Shown one piece after another: positions 45,763-57,949 of a stretch of DNA of 64,000 bases. The stretch spans positions 16,730-80,729 of the forward strand of contig VTPC01001919.1 of the NCBI GenBank assembly GCA_011009095.1, in the 5' to 3' direction. The DNA comes from Ignelater luminosus. Its lineage: Eukaryota > Arthropoda > Insecta > Coleoptera > Elateridae. The translations under genes and the position numbers were made by a program. Position 1 is the stretch's first letter, and each line of letters starts with the position of its first letter. The notes under the pieces were generated by a model. It did no database searches, was not told where the DNA came from, and saw nothing but the letters and a program-made list of their open reading frames with translations.

Positions 45763-46162
45763 NNNNNNNNNNNNNNNNNNNNNNNNNNNNNNNNNNNNNN
45801 NNNNNNNNNNNNNNNNNNNNNNNNNNNNNNNNNNNNNNNNNNNNNNNNNNNNNNNNNNNNNNNNNNNNNNNNNNNNNNNNNNNNNNNNNNNNNNNNNNNN
45901 NNNNNNNNNNNNNNNNNNNNNNNNNNNNNNNNNNNNNNNNNNNNNNNNNNNNNNNNNNNNNNNNNNNNNNNNNNNNNNNNNNNNNNNNNNNNNNNNNNNN
46001 NNNNNNNNNNNNNNNNNNNNNNNNNNNNNNNNNNNNNNNNNNNNNNNNNNNNNNNNNNNNNNNNNNNNNNNNNNNNNNNNNNNNNNNNNNNNNNNNNNNN
46101 NNNNNNNNNNNNNNNNNNNNNNNNNNNNNNNNNNNNNNNNNNNNNNNNNNNNNNNNNNNNNN
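45763..46162. other. Assembly gap, 400 N
   Basis: Exactly 400 undetermined bases. The true length is probably unknown, and frames running across it are artefacts. Confidence 0.99.
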
Positions 46163-46831
46163 AAAAAAAGTTACCAGTCATCACATTGCATTTTTTATAC
46201 ATTGTAAAAATGAACTAAACCACAGCCTACTCTGAATTCTATAATAAAAAAATGTACTGTAGTGTTTACTATGTAAAACTGCTTAAGGCTTTATAATTGC
46301 TATACTAAGAGTCTTTACAATTTATTTCAAAACATTATTTATAATTATAAAGATACTTACTGTTGTGATATATGTCTTCAATACTTGTATTACTTCAATA
46401 CACAAACCATATTAAATTGAGAAATAACGTTTATTATTGTTATTTATTACAAACTTTTAACATAGCAACACGTGAGTTACATCATTTTTTACTATATTAG
46501 TTACACTTCTTGTTTTTCTATTCCACTCACTAACTCTAACATGTGCAACAGGTAATGTAACGTCCAGTGATGGATTTAGGCTTAGGCTCGCGACGCCCGG
46601 GCCTAAGGCGGCAAGATTTGAGGGGCGCCAGAATATGAGACGCCACAAAATTTGAGAGACGACAAAACTATGAAAAAAGTTTAGAGATGTTTCAAAAGTA
46701 TTATTTTTTCCACCGTAGAATTATACCTTAACGTGGTTAGTTAGACAAATGCTTTTCGTCTATGTATTACCAAAGTCGATGCTATTTGACATTTAAAAAT
46801 GAGATCAAACATAGGTTTAAGTATTATTTAC
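46163..46831. other. 3' flank of IDGF B with a possible transposon tip
   Basis: AT-rich apart from a GC-rich patch at 46562-46670 beginning CAGTGATGGATTTAGGCTTA, which looks like one end of a hAT-type element; no partner end was seen. The duplication shared with copy C starts near 46765. Confidence 0.35.
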
Positions 46832-46837
46832 TTTATT
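46832..46837 (-). terminator. Poly(A) signal of IDGF copy B
   Basis: AATAAA on the minus strand, 98 bases past the stop. In the duplicate flank of copy C the same site reads AATTAA. Confidence 0.6.
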
Positions 46838-46934
46838 GTACAAAACAAAAATATTACATGATTTTTTTTAGTAACAACAAACTATAAAACAAAACACTTT
46901 TTAATTGTCATATTGAGTATTTCTAAACTAATAT

Positions 46935-49900
46935 TTACAAACGGAATTTGGCAGCACGCAAAATAGGATATTTATTGCCAGTGCAAAGTCCTCGGAAATC
47001 ATCCAAGGTTAAATCGACAATTGCAATTCCTCCCAAACCTTTGCTGCGTACATAGGTAGCTTTATTGCCAGCAGTATCAGGATCTTCATATCCTACCCAC
47101 GTACCGTAGTTATCATCGTCAGCGATATGGTAAGCGTATGTTCCTACAATAAAAATCAGAAAATTAAATCTCCAAACGTTTTATATAAATTCACTTGCTT
47201 AGACTTACCAAACTTTCCACTTGGGTCTCCTACTTTTCTAAGAACACTTCCTCCTTTGACATTATTAGGATTGGTGAGTTTAGCACAGACTTCTTGGTAG
47301 CTTAAAAGACCTTCTTCTTTGGTATAAGGACCAGCATCGCCAGCACCTTTAATATCACTAATTGGTGGAACACCAGTTAATCCAGAATCATCAGTCATTT
47401 TCCATGTTCTTCCATAAGTGGGAATTCCTAAGATGAGTTTATTGTTAGGTGCTCCATTTTGCAACCTGTGAATTAATGAATTATTTTTATTATTGTTTTT
47501 ACTGTTATTGAAATATTGCTAACCAGTATTGAACAAGATAGTTTCCATTTTCGTCAAATTTCCTATCAATAAGTTCATGTAATGGTGCAGGATAATCAGC
47601 TTCTTTAGGATTACGTTCTGGAGTGTAATAATCAAATGCCCACAAATTAACGAAGTCCAAATTTGGTACAAGTGCATGAACATCATGGAACACTGTAAGA
47701 GAACATTGTGTGTGCATGTAGATGCATCAACATGTTTAATCACACTTACTTGTGCTGTTTACGTTGGGAAGAACAGACATAGTGAGCAAAAGTCCATCAT
47801 GTCTAAAAGCGTTTCTAGTTTCCCTTACAAGAGCTGTAAATTCCTCTTTGTGTTCAGCTGCTTTCTCATCTATTTGACTTGGATCTACAAATGTGTGTTT
47901 TACACTACTCCAGATGCTACCTAAAAGTAGAAAAAGGAAATTATGAAATATATAGAAGAAAAAATTTCAACAATACACTAACCTAAAGTACTGCGAATCT
48001 TCTTTGGTTTATTAGGAGGGAATTCCCAAGCTAAGTCCAATCCATCAAATCCATAGGATTTAAGTAAGGTATGGGCAGAGTTGATGAAGGCGAGTCTGTG
48101 TTCTACTGATTCCAGCTAAAAATAATTGTAATGCATTTATAGTAATACTTTGCAGAATGTAAGTTTCTAATTTTGTCCAGAATATTGATCAAAAAGGATA
48201 ATAATATAGCAAGAGAAGAATATACAGTGGTAAAGGAATTTTTTCCAAAATCAATTTTCTAATCTATTATAAAGATGCATTCATGTTTCTACAAATGTTT
48301 CCTCTTCTTAGTCTCAATAATAGCTTTGTAGACTTAAGGACAAAATGATTAGTACTTTCAAGAAGACACATAGGGAATTTTTTTATTATAAATCTCAAAT
48401 CACAATGTTTGGTGTATTAGCACTTGTTTAGCAAGTGAATACAATCTTGGTAAAGAAACCACCAAATCTCCTAGGTTGTTGGACATCATCCTTATCGACA
48501 CTATCACCATATGGTGTAGACGACTAAATGTTGTGAAATAAAAATGAAACTAAAGTGTGGAATTTGTAGCAATGAATTTCATTTTCATTCATTCAGTATA
48601 TGTATACTAAATGAGTGGCTTGTGTCAAGTTTATGCAAACTCAAGATGTATCTATAGCCCAATATCGCAGGTAATACTTACAAGAGTCAAGTATTTCTCC
48701 TTATCTTCACTATCTCTTCCACCACCAACAGAAAGCAAAACACGCAAACCAGGATAACGTAATTTTAGGTTTGTAATTTGTCTGTAATTATCACGAGTTA
48801 CATCAAATTGTTCATTTAATGGTACTAGTTTGTAAGTGCTTGGGTTAATGCCAGCATATCCATAAATGAGATGTGTACAGAATTGAAGGGGTTCAGCTAA
48901 GAAGGTGTTTTCAAATCGGGCTTGTCCTAGAATTAAAACAAAGAAAATAAAGATACAAAGATATTTAAGGGGATTTTATATATTCAAAGTAGAATCTTGA
49001 CCTACATTCATTTTATATTTTATTTAAGTTGAAGTTAACCTTTTCCCTGCTACTACTATTTAAAGTAAACAATATTTCTTAAAATAAAAAAAAGAGCATC
49101 AATAAATGTTTCTGTTTATTGAGGTTTAATACTTGTGTAATTCCTTACAAAAAAAAAGATAAATTTCTTAAATGATTTTATAATTTATTTTCTAATACAT
49201 ATCAAAAGTTATCTGTTCGAAGTTCACAAAAACTCATTTTCCTAAAATTAACGCTAATCTCATTAACGTGCCTTACATAATTTGTTTGTAACCAATTAAC
49301 ACGATAACTCCTTTAACCCTATTTTTGTTTTCCTTTACTTATTAAATAATTACTGGCATAATCTTATTTATCTTAATTTGCAAAAACAGAAAAAGGAAAA
49401 TTGATAAAGTAAACAATTTTCAGAATTCTCACTGATGTGGGCAGTATTAAATTTAATTATGTAAGAGTTGTAAATTAGGTACTATGTGGTTATTCTATGA
49501 CAAAGCTGCTAATTTATATTCAAGTCTTAAGACAAACAGATCAAATTCACGGTCAAGTCATTCCACTTATTATATTGAAAAAGTCCCCATTTCAAGGTGA
49601 ACCTCGAACTGTTGACCGTTAATGAAATAATCTGCATATTAAATTTAATCATGTATATTAAAGGATAAATAACCCTCATCTCACTGACTCATACTATTTC
49701 TTATTTTTATTTAATTAAATTAAAATGGGCCAAGTAATAAAAGGTGATATTACCATGAAAAAGAACAGAATTCTGAATTTACTGAATGAAACAAATACAA
49801 TTTTAATTAAAAAACTTAATTACAAGAGATAGTTTAATATTTAAAACAAAATCTGAAGTGACTGCATTTTTTATAAAGCACATTAAAAGAAATTTATTGC

Positions 49901-50126
49901 AGAAATTATATTTGATTAAGTAAAAACTAAATGGAAAAGAATTTTTTATGTATTATAAGGTATAAAGATTTTCTTATCATCTCTTAACCAAAATAAAAAG
50001 TTAAATCTTACCATCTCTAAAATTGCCCTTTGAATCATAATAACACACCACTTTTGTGCGGCTCACTTGACTGTTACATGCAACAGCCAAGAAGGCAATT
50101 GCACCAAGAATTAGTTTACCTAACAT
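46935..50126 (-). CDS. Idgf: Imaginal disc growth factor B (secreted chitinase-like protein)
   Basis: Seven exons in gene order: 50126-50012, 48926-48682, 48115-47983, 47920-47750, 47692-47524, 47465-47209 and 47143-46935. They sum to 1299 bases, 432 residues, with all GT-AG introns. The signal peptide is MLGKLILGAIAFLAVACNSQ. The GH18 fold follows, with VVCYYDSKGNFRDG, VLLSVGGGRDSEDKEKYLTL, FDGLDLAWEFPPNKPKKI, SVLPNVNST, LVPNLDFVNLWAFDYYTPE, KLILGIPTYGRTWKM and the C terminus AAKFRL. The catalytic Glu is kept, but the Asp two residues before it in true chitinases is Ala, so chitinase activity is unlikely. Introns are short (57-1085 bp). The 5' flank has a TTTTATAAT box near 50200 and the conserved block at 50211. 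It is a paralogue of A and the source or sister of pseudogene C. Confidence 0.95.
49430..49570 (-). promoter_or_regulatory. Conserved intron-1 block of IDGF B
   Basis: GTGGGCAGTAT, TAATTATGTAAG, CTATGTGGTTATT and AAATTCACGGTCAAG match the block at 39600-39770 in IDGF A. The corresponding part of copy C's intron 1 has been deleted. Function unknown. Confidence 0.45.
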
Positions 50127-50210
50127 AGCCTTGTGAAACAGTCTACTGCTGGCTGAGACAAAACTGATAGTTCTTTTCTTTCTTTCTCAAATAAATTATA
50201 AAATGTTTGG

Positions 50211-50243
50211 TGGGTCACCTGATTACAAAAGTGGGGATTAAAT
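50211..50243 (-). promoter_or_regulatory. Conserved upstream block of IDGF B
   Basis: GTGGGTCACCTGATTACAAA then AGTGGGGATTAAA, 85 bases upstream of the start codon, almost identical to copies A and C. A TTTTATAAT box lies between it and the start, on the gene strand near 50198-50206. Confidence 0.55.
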
Positions 50244-53200
50244 ATATTTCAAACCATTCCATCACAATATGTTTCTTAGTAAATTTAACACATTTATTAT
50301 CAATATCATCTAAGCATGTATGCTTTTTAGAAAATTATTTTATTAGTCATATTAAAGTATATGAAAGTTTATAAACAATAACAAATTATAGTAGGTATAA
50401 AATCATTAGAGTCACCTATCATTAAATATCTCACAGGAAAAAAATTATTTTTAAATTTATTTTTTATAATTTCTACAATGTGTTAGAATCTTCAGCAACA
50501 AAAAGTATTGCAATTCCACAAAAGGAACTTTACCCTAATCTAATATTGTGAACAAGAAAAACTTTATTAATAAAAATATGATTTCAATAAATAATCTCTA
50601 TAGGCAGAATTTAAGAGAGTAATAAAAATTGTTTTATTTACAAACACCCAGTAGATCAAATATGGGAATACAAAGCAATACAAAGTATCACCTCTTAGAA
50701 CTCTAAAAAAAAAGAATCCTTGAACGCAATGATTACCTAATATAGACGCAAGTATATTTGTGTTTTATAAAAATAGTATGACACTGTAAAAGTAAGAATT
50801 TTTCATAACGCTACACTTATTATAAATCTTGTTTCTAAGCAAAAATTAAATCAACTCTTATTGCATATATTAATTAGATATTAAAATACTTTCATTTGTT
50901 GACTAACAATTAGTTATACTCATGCACCTTTCAGATTTAAAATATTCCAAAATTAAATTTTTGTTAATTGTTCTTAATTACATACATAGAACAAATCCAG
51001 AACTAATTAAAATTACATGTTTATGTTACAAGGTTACAATAAATTAGGAAAAAAAATAATTCGTTCTAGAATACTCATTTATCTCTTCTGTTTTTTAGAC
51101 ACTGAACCAAATTGACCTTTTACAACAATCATATTAATTTTGTTTTTTTTTTTAATACTGCATTTATGAAATCAGTTGTTTTTAGTATCATTATATTTTA
51201 TTAGATAAATGTGTAATGATTTTAACTTTCCTTTAATCTTTGAGGTGTTATCATTTGGCATAACCCTAATTATTAAATAGACTCTGACGATAATAAATAA
51301 TTTAATGACCAATAAATTGCTTTAGGACAAACAAGTTTTTATAAAGATCAGGAGAAAGTAATTTACTTTTAAAAAAGGAAAACTATAAAATAAATATTAA
51401 TGCAACTCTACTAAGAAATATTAATCATTGCTAACATTAACATTGGATGAAAAAGATTAGCATACTTGTCATGCGACCTGGTTACACTTCAATGACGTCA
51501 CTAAGTAAGAGTGTTTATTTACAAATGATATTATATTCCAACATTCAATACAAAATACAATTATTCATCAAATGTATTATACCACAGAAAATTGTTATTT
51601 TTATTTATCCACTACCTTTACATATTAAATACGGTTATAGTTAGCATGAAGATGCTAAAACGTGATACTTATGTTCCATAGCACTAAAATGTTTTCTTAG
51701 AATTTTGTTAGCTTTGCATACTTATTTAATTTCAATAAGCTATACAAAACAACCCAGAAAATAATAAACAAATAAAAAAGCCAATAAGGGAAATTTGCAG
51801 TATCAAGTGAAGATGATTGGCGCCATCCAGATTCAAGAATGTATTGCTTCAAAGACACGAGGTGCTTGTTTCATATTTTATCTCAATGCCAACTTTTGAA
51901 GTACTGAGACTAGCTTTGTGGTTTTATCATGCGGCTACCCACAAACCAACGTATATAGTGCTTTACAATTCTCTTTTTCTTAATTTTCTTAGGGGAAGTT
52001 AACGTGAGTTAAAATATTGTTGTTTGTTCACCACCTGTAGTGGTTAACAATCAGGTTTTGCTCTTTCTAATGATACTGCCTTTAACATTAAAGTCAAGAA
52101 CTTCTTTGAATTGAGCTTAAAGTGGCTAAGTTGTGTACCAAAGCAATGGATTAGAAATTTGGTTGTAGATAGGGTTATATCTACGTTAAAATTAATCTTA
52201 GTAGAGTTACATAGATGAGTTACACCAAGTTTGCAACAAACTATAAACTTCTTGGTCGATTGATTGCATTGTTAAATGTATCCAGTCCTGCAAGAATTAA
52301 TAATACTTGTTTTTGTAACTGAAGATTTAGTATATAAATACTGCAACAGGAGTAACTCTCTAGAGCTTGGATCACTCGATCCATTGCGCAATCAAGTCAA
52401 TAATAATTTCAAGCATTAAACTGGTACAAAAATGTCAAAAGAAAGAGACAAAGAGAAATTTAAACTATGCTTAATGTCAATATACCAAATAAACGTAAAA
52501 AATCAGGTTTCTTCCTATTATTTTAATATTTAAAAAGTTGATATGTTCAGCACTGCTAATTTAAATTCAGATTTAAATCTCAATAGTAAGTAACAGCAAA
52601 CAAAAATAAACTTGTGATTGAAAGTTCACTAACCTTTAAAAGTACCATCACAGTAAACAATTATGTTTAGTTTATTTCTATCAAGAAACTCTCTAGGTTT
52701 TCAGCACAAAGATGACAACTGCTAATTGCTGCTAATGCGATGACCTAATTTTCACTGCATACGATTAGTTACAGACCTCGTTGTGTAGTGATAGCAGGAG
52801 TCATATATTAATTTAAAAACTGCAAGTACTTTACAGTAATAGACGTATTTTCTCGTTGTGATCTAGGTAAATCAATGTAATCTAACACAAATTATGACGA
52901 TCATAATTTTGTTTTCTTAGATTTCTTTATTCTCGACATGGTCTTTATACATACTATTATAGCGAAGTTTTCACAGAACTCGCAGGTTTCCAAGTCTTGC
53001 CTAGCAGATGGTCCTGTAAAGTGTTAATTATTAATTCCCATATAAGAAGTACAGGTAGTTGTAAAGATGAAAAATTCAAAAACAAAAAAATGATCACCAT
53101 GTGATCACATTTTAGATTTTTTTTTAACTGCTCTTCATGAGAATTATCAAAACATGAAAACTTGATGTTTACATATTCAGCCACCAAAGATTGACATCCA

Positions 53201-53630
53201 GGATATTTTATATATTTTAAATAATTAATGAAGGAGAATCAAATAATACAAGTTAGGATAAGAATTCAGAATTCATATGATCATAGGGTAAGGCATACTA
53301 ACCATAAGCTATAGGTAAGCTCACATAATGCTCATGCTCTCAGAAAAAATAAATTTGTAGAAACGACTAAGAGAATTCACACTGAATGAGATGCTCTGCT
53401 CAAAAGAGCACAAATAATCTGTCAAAGCAACCTGAAGCATTTCAACCAGGAATGGAGCATAAGCATAGCTCCAGTATGAACAGTTTGAGCAGGTGTTTTA
53501 AAAGAGTGTGCTATAAAATTATTTAAATTTAAAATTCAACATGGGTAAGATGTTAAAAGAATTCGTACACAACAAACCTGAACTGTATGATATATCATTG
53601 CAAAAGTATAGTCGTCGTCCACTAATTCTG
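50244..53630. other. AT-rich spacer between IDGF B and C, no gene
   Basis: Similarity to the flank of copy C continues to about 50410 and then stops. The rest is A/T-rich with only short frames. No repeat ends or exons were recognised. Confidence 0.35.
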
Positions 53631-53634
53631 GAAA

Positions 53635-54105
53635 AAGGGTGTAAAATTCTTCCCCAAGTTTTCTGCGTATCAACATATCAACGAAAAATGCACCCACTTT
53701 TGTGTTTTGCTTATTGTCACCTCGTCTTCATCCAATAACAATGCAATCATACCTAAGTATTCATCATTAAAGTTTTGCTTTGTTATTTTATAATAAGTCA
53801 AATATGATTTGAACAGATTTTTGAAATATAAAACATAATTGCGGTATGAGTGTTGTGGTGTGAACAACCTGCAAGCGTAAGCAGACTTTGAGCTTCTCAC
53901 AAGTCTTGTGTGAACTTACCTATAATGGGGATAAACCTTAAAGAACTATAGATAAAAGATGAACTAACTACGATATGTACTAATTAAAGCTGTTGTATTG
54001 GGCATTGAAAGAACTTGGAATATTTACTATAGTAAAAAAAGTGCTTAAGTACTGTAAAAGTAAATAGATACTCATACTTAAGTTCATATACCAAAAACTT
54101 TGTTC
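53635..54105. repeat. Copy 1 of a 0.47 kb repeat flanking IDGF C
   Basis: The segment from GTAAAATTCTTCC through AAAAATGCACCCACTTTTGT and GAGCTTCTCACAAG to CTTAAGTACTGTAAAAGTAA recurs in direct orientation at 57950-58440. The last 120 bp correspond to the hAT tip of the second copy (AAGCTGTTGTATTGGGCATT). Confidence 0.65.
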
Positions 54106-54301
54106 TTAGCCTTACTATATCAGAGGCAAGGGGTTAGTTTTAGAACTTAAAAGAACTAATTCTGTCTCCGATCAAGACAATTGAATTTGCAATTGCAATG
54201 GTTGTGTCAAAAGTAAGGATAATTTACTGAGCTTAATGGGAAAAATTAGAAACTATGAAGTATAACCTGCAATATCATAATGTTGAGAAAATATTTAATT
54301 T

Positions 54302-54354
54302 GAACCTATGACCGTCGGCTCTTCGTGCTGATACCCTACGAACTGAGCTCTGAC
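54302..54354 (-). repeat. tRNA-derived SINE fragment
   Basis: On the minus strand AGAGCTCAGTTCGTAGGGTA resembles a tRNA D-arm with box A, and GGTCATAGGTTCAAAT is a box B. About 25 bases separate them, closer than in an intact tRNA. No poly(A) or tail repeat could be assigned. Confidence 0.45.
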
Positions 54355-54887
54355 AATTATTTCATTTGTTACTGTAAAGCAAATTCCAACTCCTTATGAG
54401 GTAATTAGGAACGTACATCATCATATTACTAGGAAATTCCTATTGGGAAATCAATGTTATGTGTTCTATGTGTTGTTGGAGTGTGACTAGCAATAAGTCA
54501 AGCTAAGAACATGCGGTATAAGGTATAGATTCAAAGTCTTTCCTTTCTTTTCTTTTTATAGAAAAGTACCTAGTCTGTCCAGTATAGATTCTATACAACA
54601 TTACTATGATTTCAATGACACTTCAATGATTTTTTAATATGAAAAGAATTGTATAAAAGCTTACAACATTTTAACAAAACTGTACTTCTTACTATGGTTT
54701 AATGAACATTATTAGTGAAAGTCAAAAGTCAATGCTATTTGACATTTAAAAATGAGATCAAACATAGGTTTAAGTATTATTTACTTAATTGTACAAAACA
54801 AGAATGTTATTTGATTTTTTTCAGCAACAACAAACTATAAAACAAAACACTTTTTAATTGTCATATTGAGTATTTCTAAACTAATAT

Positions 54888-57636
54888 TTACAAACGGAAT
54901 TTGGCAGCACGCAAAATAGGATATTTATTGCCAGTGCAAAGTCCTCGGAAATCATCCAGTGTTAAATCAACAATTGCAATTCCTCCCAAACCTTTACTGG
55001 GTACATAGGCAGCTTTATTGCCAGCAGTATCAGGATCTTCATATCCTACCCACATACTGTAGCTATCATTGTCAGTGATATGGTAAGCGTATGTTCCTAC
55101 AATAAAAATCAGAAAATTTAAATCTCCAAACGATTTATATAAATTCACTTGCTTAGACTTACCAAACTTTCCACTTGGATCTCCTACTTTTCTAAGAACA
55201 CTTCCTCCTTTGACATTATTAGGATTGGTGAGTTCAGCACAGACTTCTTGGTAGCTTAAAAGACCTTATTCTTTGGTATAAGGACCAGCATCGCCAGCAC
55301 CTTCAATATCACTGATTGGTGGAACACCAGTTAATCCAGAATCTTCAGTCATTTTCCATGTCCTTCCATAAGTGGGAATTCCTAAGATGAGTTTATTGTT
55401 AGGTGCTCCATTTTGCATCCTGTGAATTAATGAATTACTTTTATTATTGTTATTACTCTTATTGAAATATTGCTAACCAGTATTGAACAAGATAGTTTCC
55501 ATTTTCGACATAATTTCTATCAACAAGTCTATATAATGGTGCAGGATAATCAGCTTCTTTTGGATTACTTTCTGGGGTGTAATAATCAAATGCCCACAAA
55601 TTAACGAAGTTCAAATTTGGTACAAGTGCATGAACATCATGGAACACTATAAGAGAACATAGTGTGTGCATGTAGATGCATCAACATGTTTAATCACACT
55701 TACTTGCGCTGCTTACCTTGGGAAGAACAGACATAGTGAGCAAAAGTCCATCATGTCTAAAAGTGTTTCTAGTTTCTCTTACAAGAGCTGTAAATTCCTC
55801 TTTGTGTTCAGCTGCTTTCTCATCTATTTCACTTGGATCTACAAATGTGTGTTTTACACCACTACCTAAAAGTAGAAGAAAGAAATTATGAAATATAGAA
55901 GAAAAGATATTTCAACAATACACTAACCTAAAGTACGGATCTTCTTTGGTTTGCTAGGAGGGAATTCCCAAGCGAGTCTGTGTTCTACTGATTCCAGCTA
56001 AGAATAATTGTAATACATCTATAGTAATACTTTGCAAACTGAAAGTTTCTAATTTTGTTTAGAATATTGATCAAAAAGGATAACAATATAGCAAGAGAAG
56101 AATTTGCGGTGGTAAAGCAATTTTTTCCAAAATTAATTTTCTAAGTTATTATGCAGAAGCATTAATGTTTCTATAAATGTTTCCTTTTCTTATTAACCTC
56201 AATAATAGCTTTGACAAAATAATTAGTACTTTCAAGAAGTCACATAAGGAATTTTTTTTATTATAAATCTCAAATCACAATGCTTGATACGTTTGCACTT
56301 GTTTAGCAAGTGAATACAATCTTGCTATAGAAACCACAATCTCCTAAGTTGTTGGACATCATTCTTATCGACACTATTACCATATGGTATAGACTAGATG
56401 TTGTGAAATAAGAAATTGTAACTAAAGTCAGGAATCTGTAGCAATGAAGAAGATTTTGGCTGCTCTACCATTTCTCATTTTCATTCATTCTGTATACGTA
56501 TACTAAATGAGTGGCTTGTGTCAAGTTTATGCAAATTCAAGATGTTTCTATAGCCCAATATTGCAGGTAATACTTACAAGAGTCAAGTATTTCTCCTTAT
56601 CTACAGTATCCCTTCCACCACCAACAGAAAGCAAAACATGCAAACCAGGATAACGTAATTTTAGGTTTGTAATTTGTCTGTAATTATCACGAGTTACATC
56701 AAATTGTTCATTTAATGGTTATAGTTTGTAAGTGCTTGGGTTAATACCAGCAAAGTCATAAATGAGATGTGTACAGAATTGAAGGGGTTCATCTAAGAAG
56801 GTGTTTTCAAATCGGGCTTGTCCTAAAATTAATAAAAAAAAATAAACATACAAAGATATTTAAGGGGATTATATACATATTCAGAGTAGAATGTTGATCT
56901 ACATTTATTTTATATTTTATTTAAGTTGAAGTTAACCTTTTCCCTGCTACTACTATTTAAAATAAACAATATTTCTTAAAATAGAAAAAAAATAAATTTC
57001 TTAAATTAATTTATATATTATTTTCTAATACATATCAAAAGTTATCTGTTTGAAGTACACATTTTATTTGTAAACTATTAACACGATAACTCCTTTAACC
57101 CTATTTTTGTTTTCCTCTACTTATTAAATAATTGCTGACATAATCTTATTTATCTTAAATTGCAAAAACAGAAAAATTTTTATTTAAATTAAAATAGGCC
57201 AAGTAAAGGTGATATTACCATGAAAAAGAACAGAATTTTGAATTTACTGAATGAAACAAATACGATTTTAATTAAAAAATTTAATTACGAGAGATAGTTT
57301 AATATTTAAAACAAAATCTGAGGTGACTGCATTTTTTATAAAGCACATATAAAAGAAATTTATTCAGAAATTATATTTGATTAAGTAAAAAGTAAATCAA
57401 AAAAAATTTTTTATGTATTATATATAATACATAAAAAATTTTATACCTTATAAGGTACAAAGATTTTCTTATCATCTCTTAACTAAAACAAAATTTATGA
57501 AAATAAAAAGTTAAATCTTACCATCTCTAAAATTGCCCTTTGAGTCATAATAACACACCACTTTTGTGCGGTTCACTTGACTGTTGCATGCAACAGCCAA
57601 AAAGGCAATTGCACCAAGAACTAGTTTACCAAACAT
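54888..57636 (-). pseudogene. Imaginal disc growth factor C, tandem-duplicate pseudogene
   Basis: Exons equivalent to copy B lie at 57636-57522, 56822-56578, 55997-55928, 55865-55704, 55646-55478, 55419-55163 and 55096-54888. Similarity to B extends through introns and both flanks (about 54720-57930 against 46765-50410), so this is a segmental, not a retro, copy. Lesions: TAA in exon 2 (56719-56721, Val codon in B); a 60-base and a 3-base deletion in exon 3, the first removing the FDGLDLA active-site strand; a 9-base deletion in exon 4; TAA in exon 6 (55266-55268, Glu in B); and AATAAA changed to AATTAA downstream. The signal peptide exon and promoter block are intact, so a transcript is possible, but no full GH18 barrel can form. 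Confidence 0.93.
57402..57442. repeat. 40-bp perfect palindrome in intron 1 of IDGF C
   Basis: AAAATTTTTTATGTATTATA is followed directly by its inverse. Copy B has only one arm at the homologous place (near 49941), so the palindrome arose after the duplication. Confidence 0.7.
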
Positions 57637-57718
57637 AGTCTTGTGAAACAGTCTACTGCTGGCTGAGACAAAACTGATAGTTTTTTCTTTCTTTCTCAAA
57701 TCAACTATAAAATGTTTG

Positions 57719-57751
57719 GTGGGTCACCTGATTACAAAAGTGGGGATTAAA
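57719..57751 (-). promoter_or_regulatory. Conserved upstream block of IDGF C
   Basis: Identical to the block of copy B (GTGGGTCACCTGATTACAAA and on), 83 bases upstream of the start codon, despite decay of the coding exons. Confidence 0.5.
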
Positions 57752-57949
57752 TATATTTCAAACCATTCATCACAATATGTTTCTTAGTAAATTTAACACA
57801 TTTATTATCATCTAAGTATTTATGCTTTTTAGAAAATTATTTTCTGTCATATTAAAGATATTAAAGTATATGAAAGTTTATAAACAATAACAAATTATAG
57901 TAGGTATAAAATCATTACAGTCACCTATTATAACGTCTGCTAACATTTA

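Noticed and set aside
45600..46235. Long open frames on both strands at about 45.7 kb
   Set aside because: They run across 400 N and exist only because undetermined bases contain no stops.
30540..57636. Calling the three GH18 genes chitinases
   Set aside because: The active-site strand reads FDGLDLAW followed by Q or E, not the DxDxE triad, no chitin-binding domain follows, and the length of 432-434 residues fits IDGFs.
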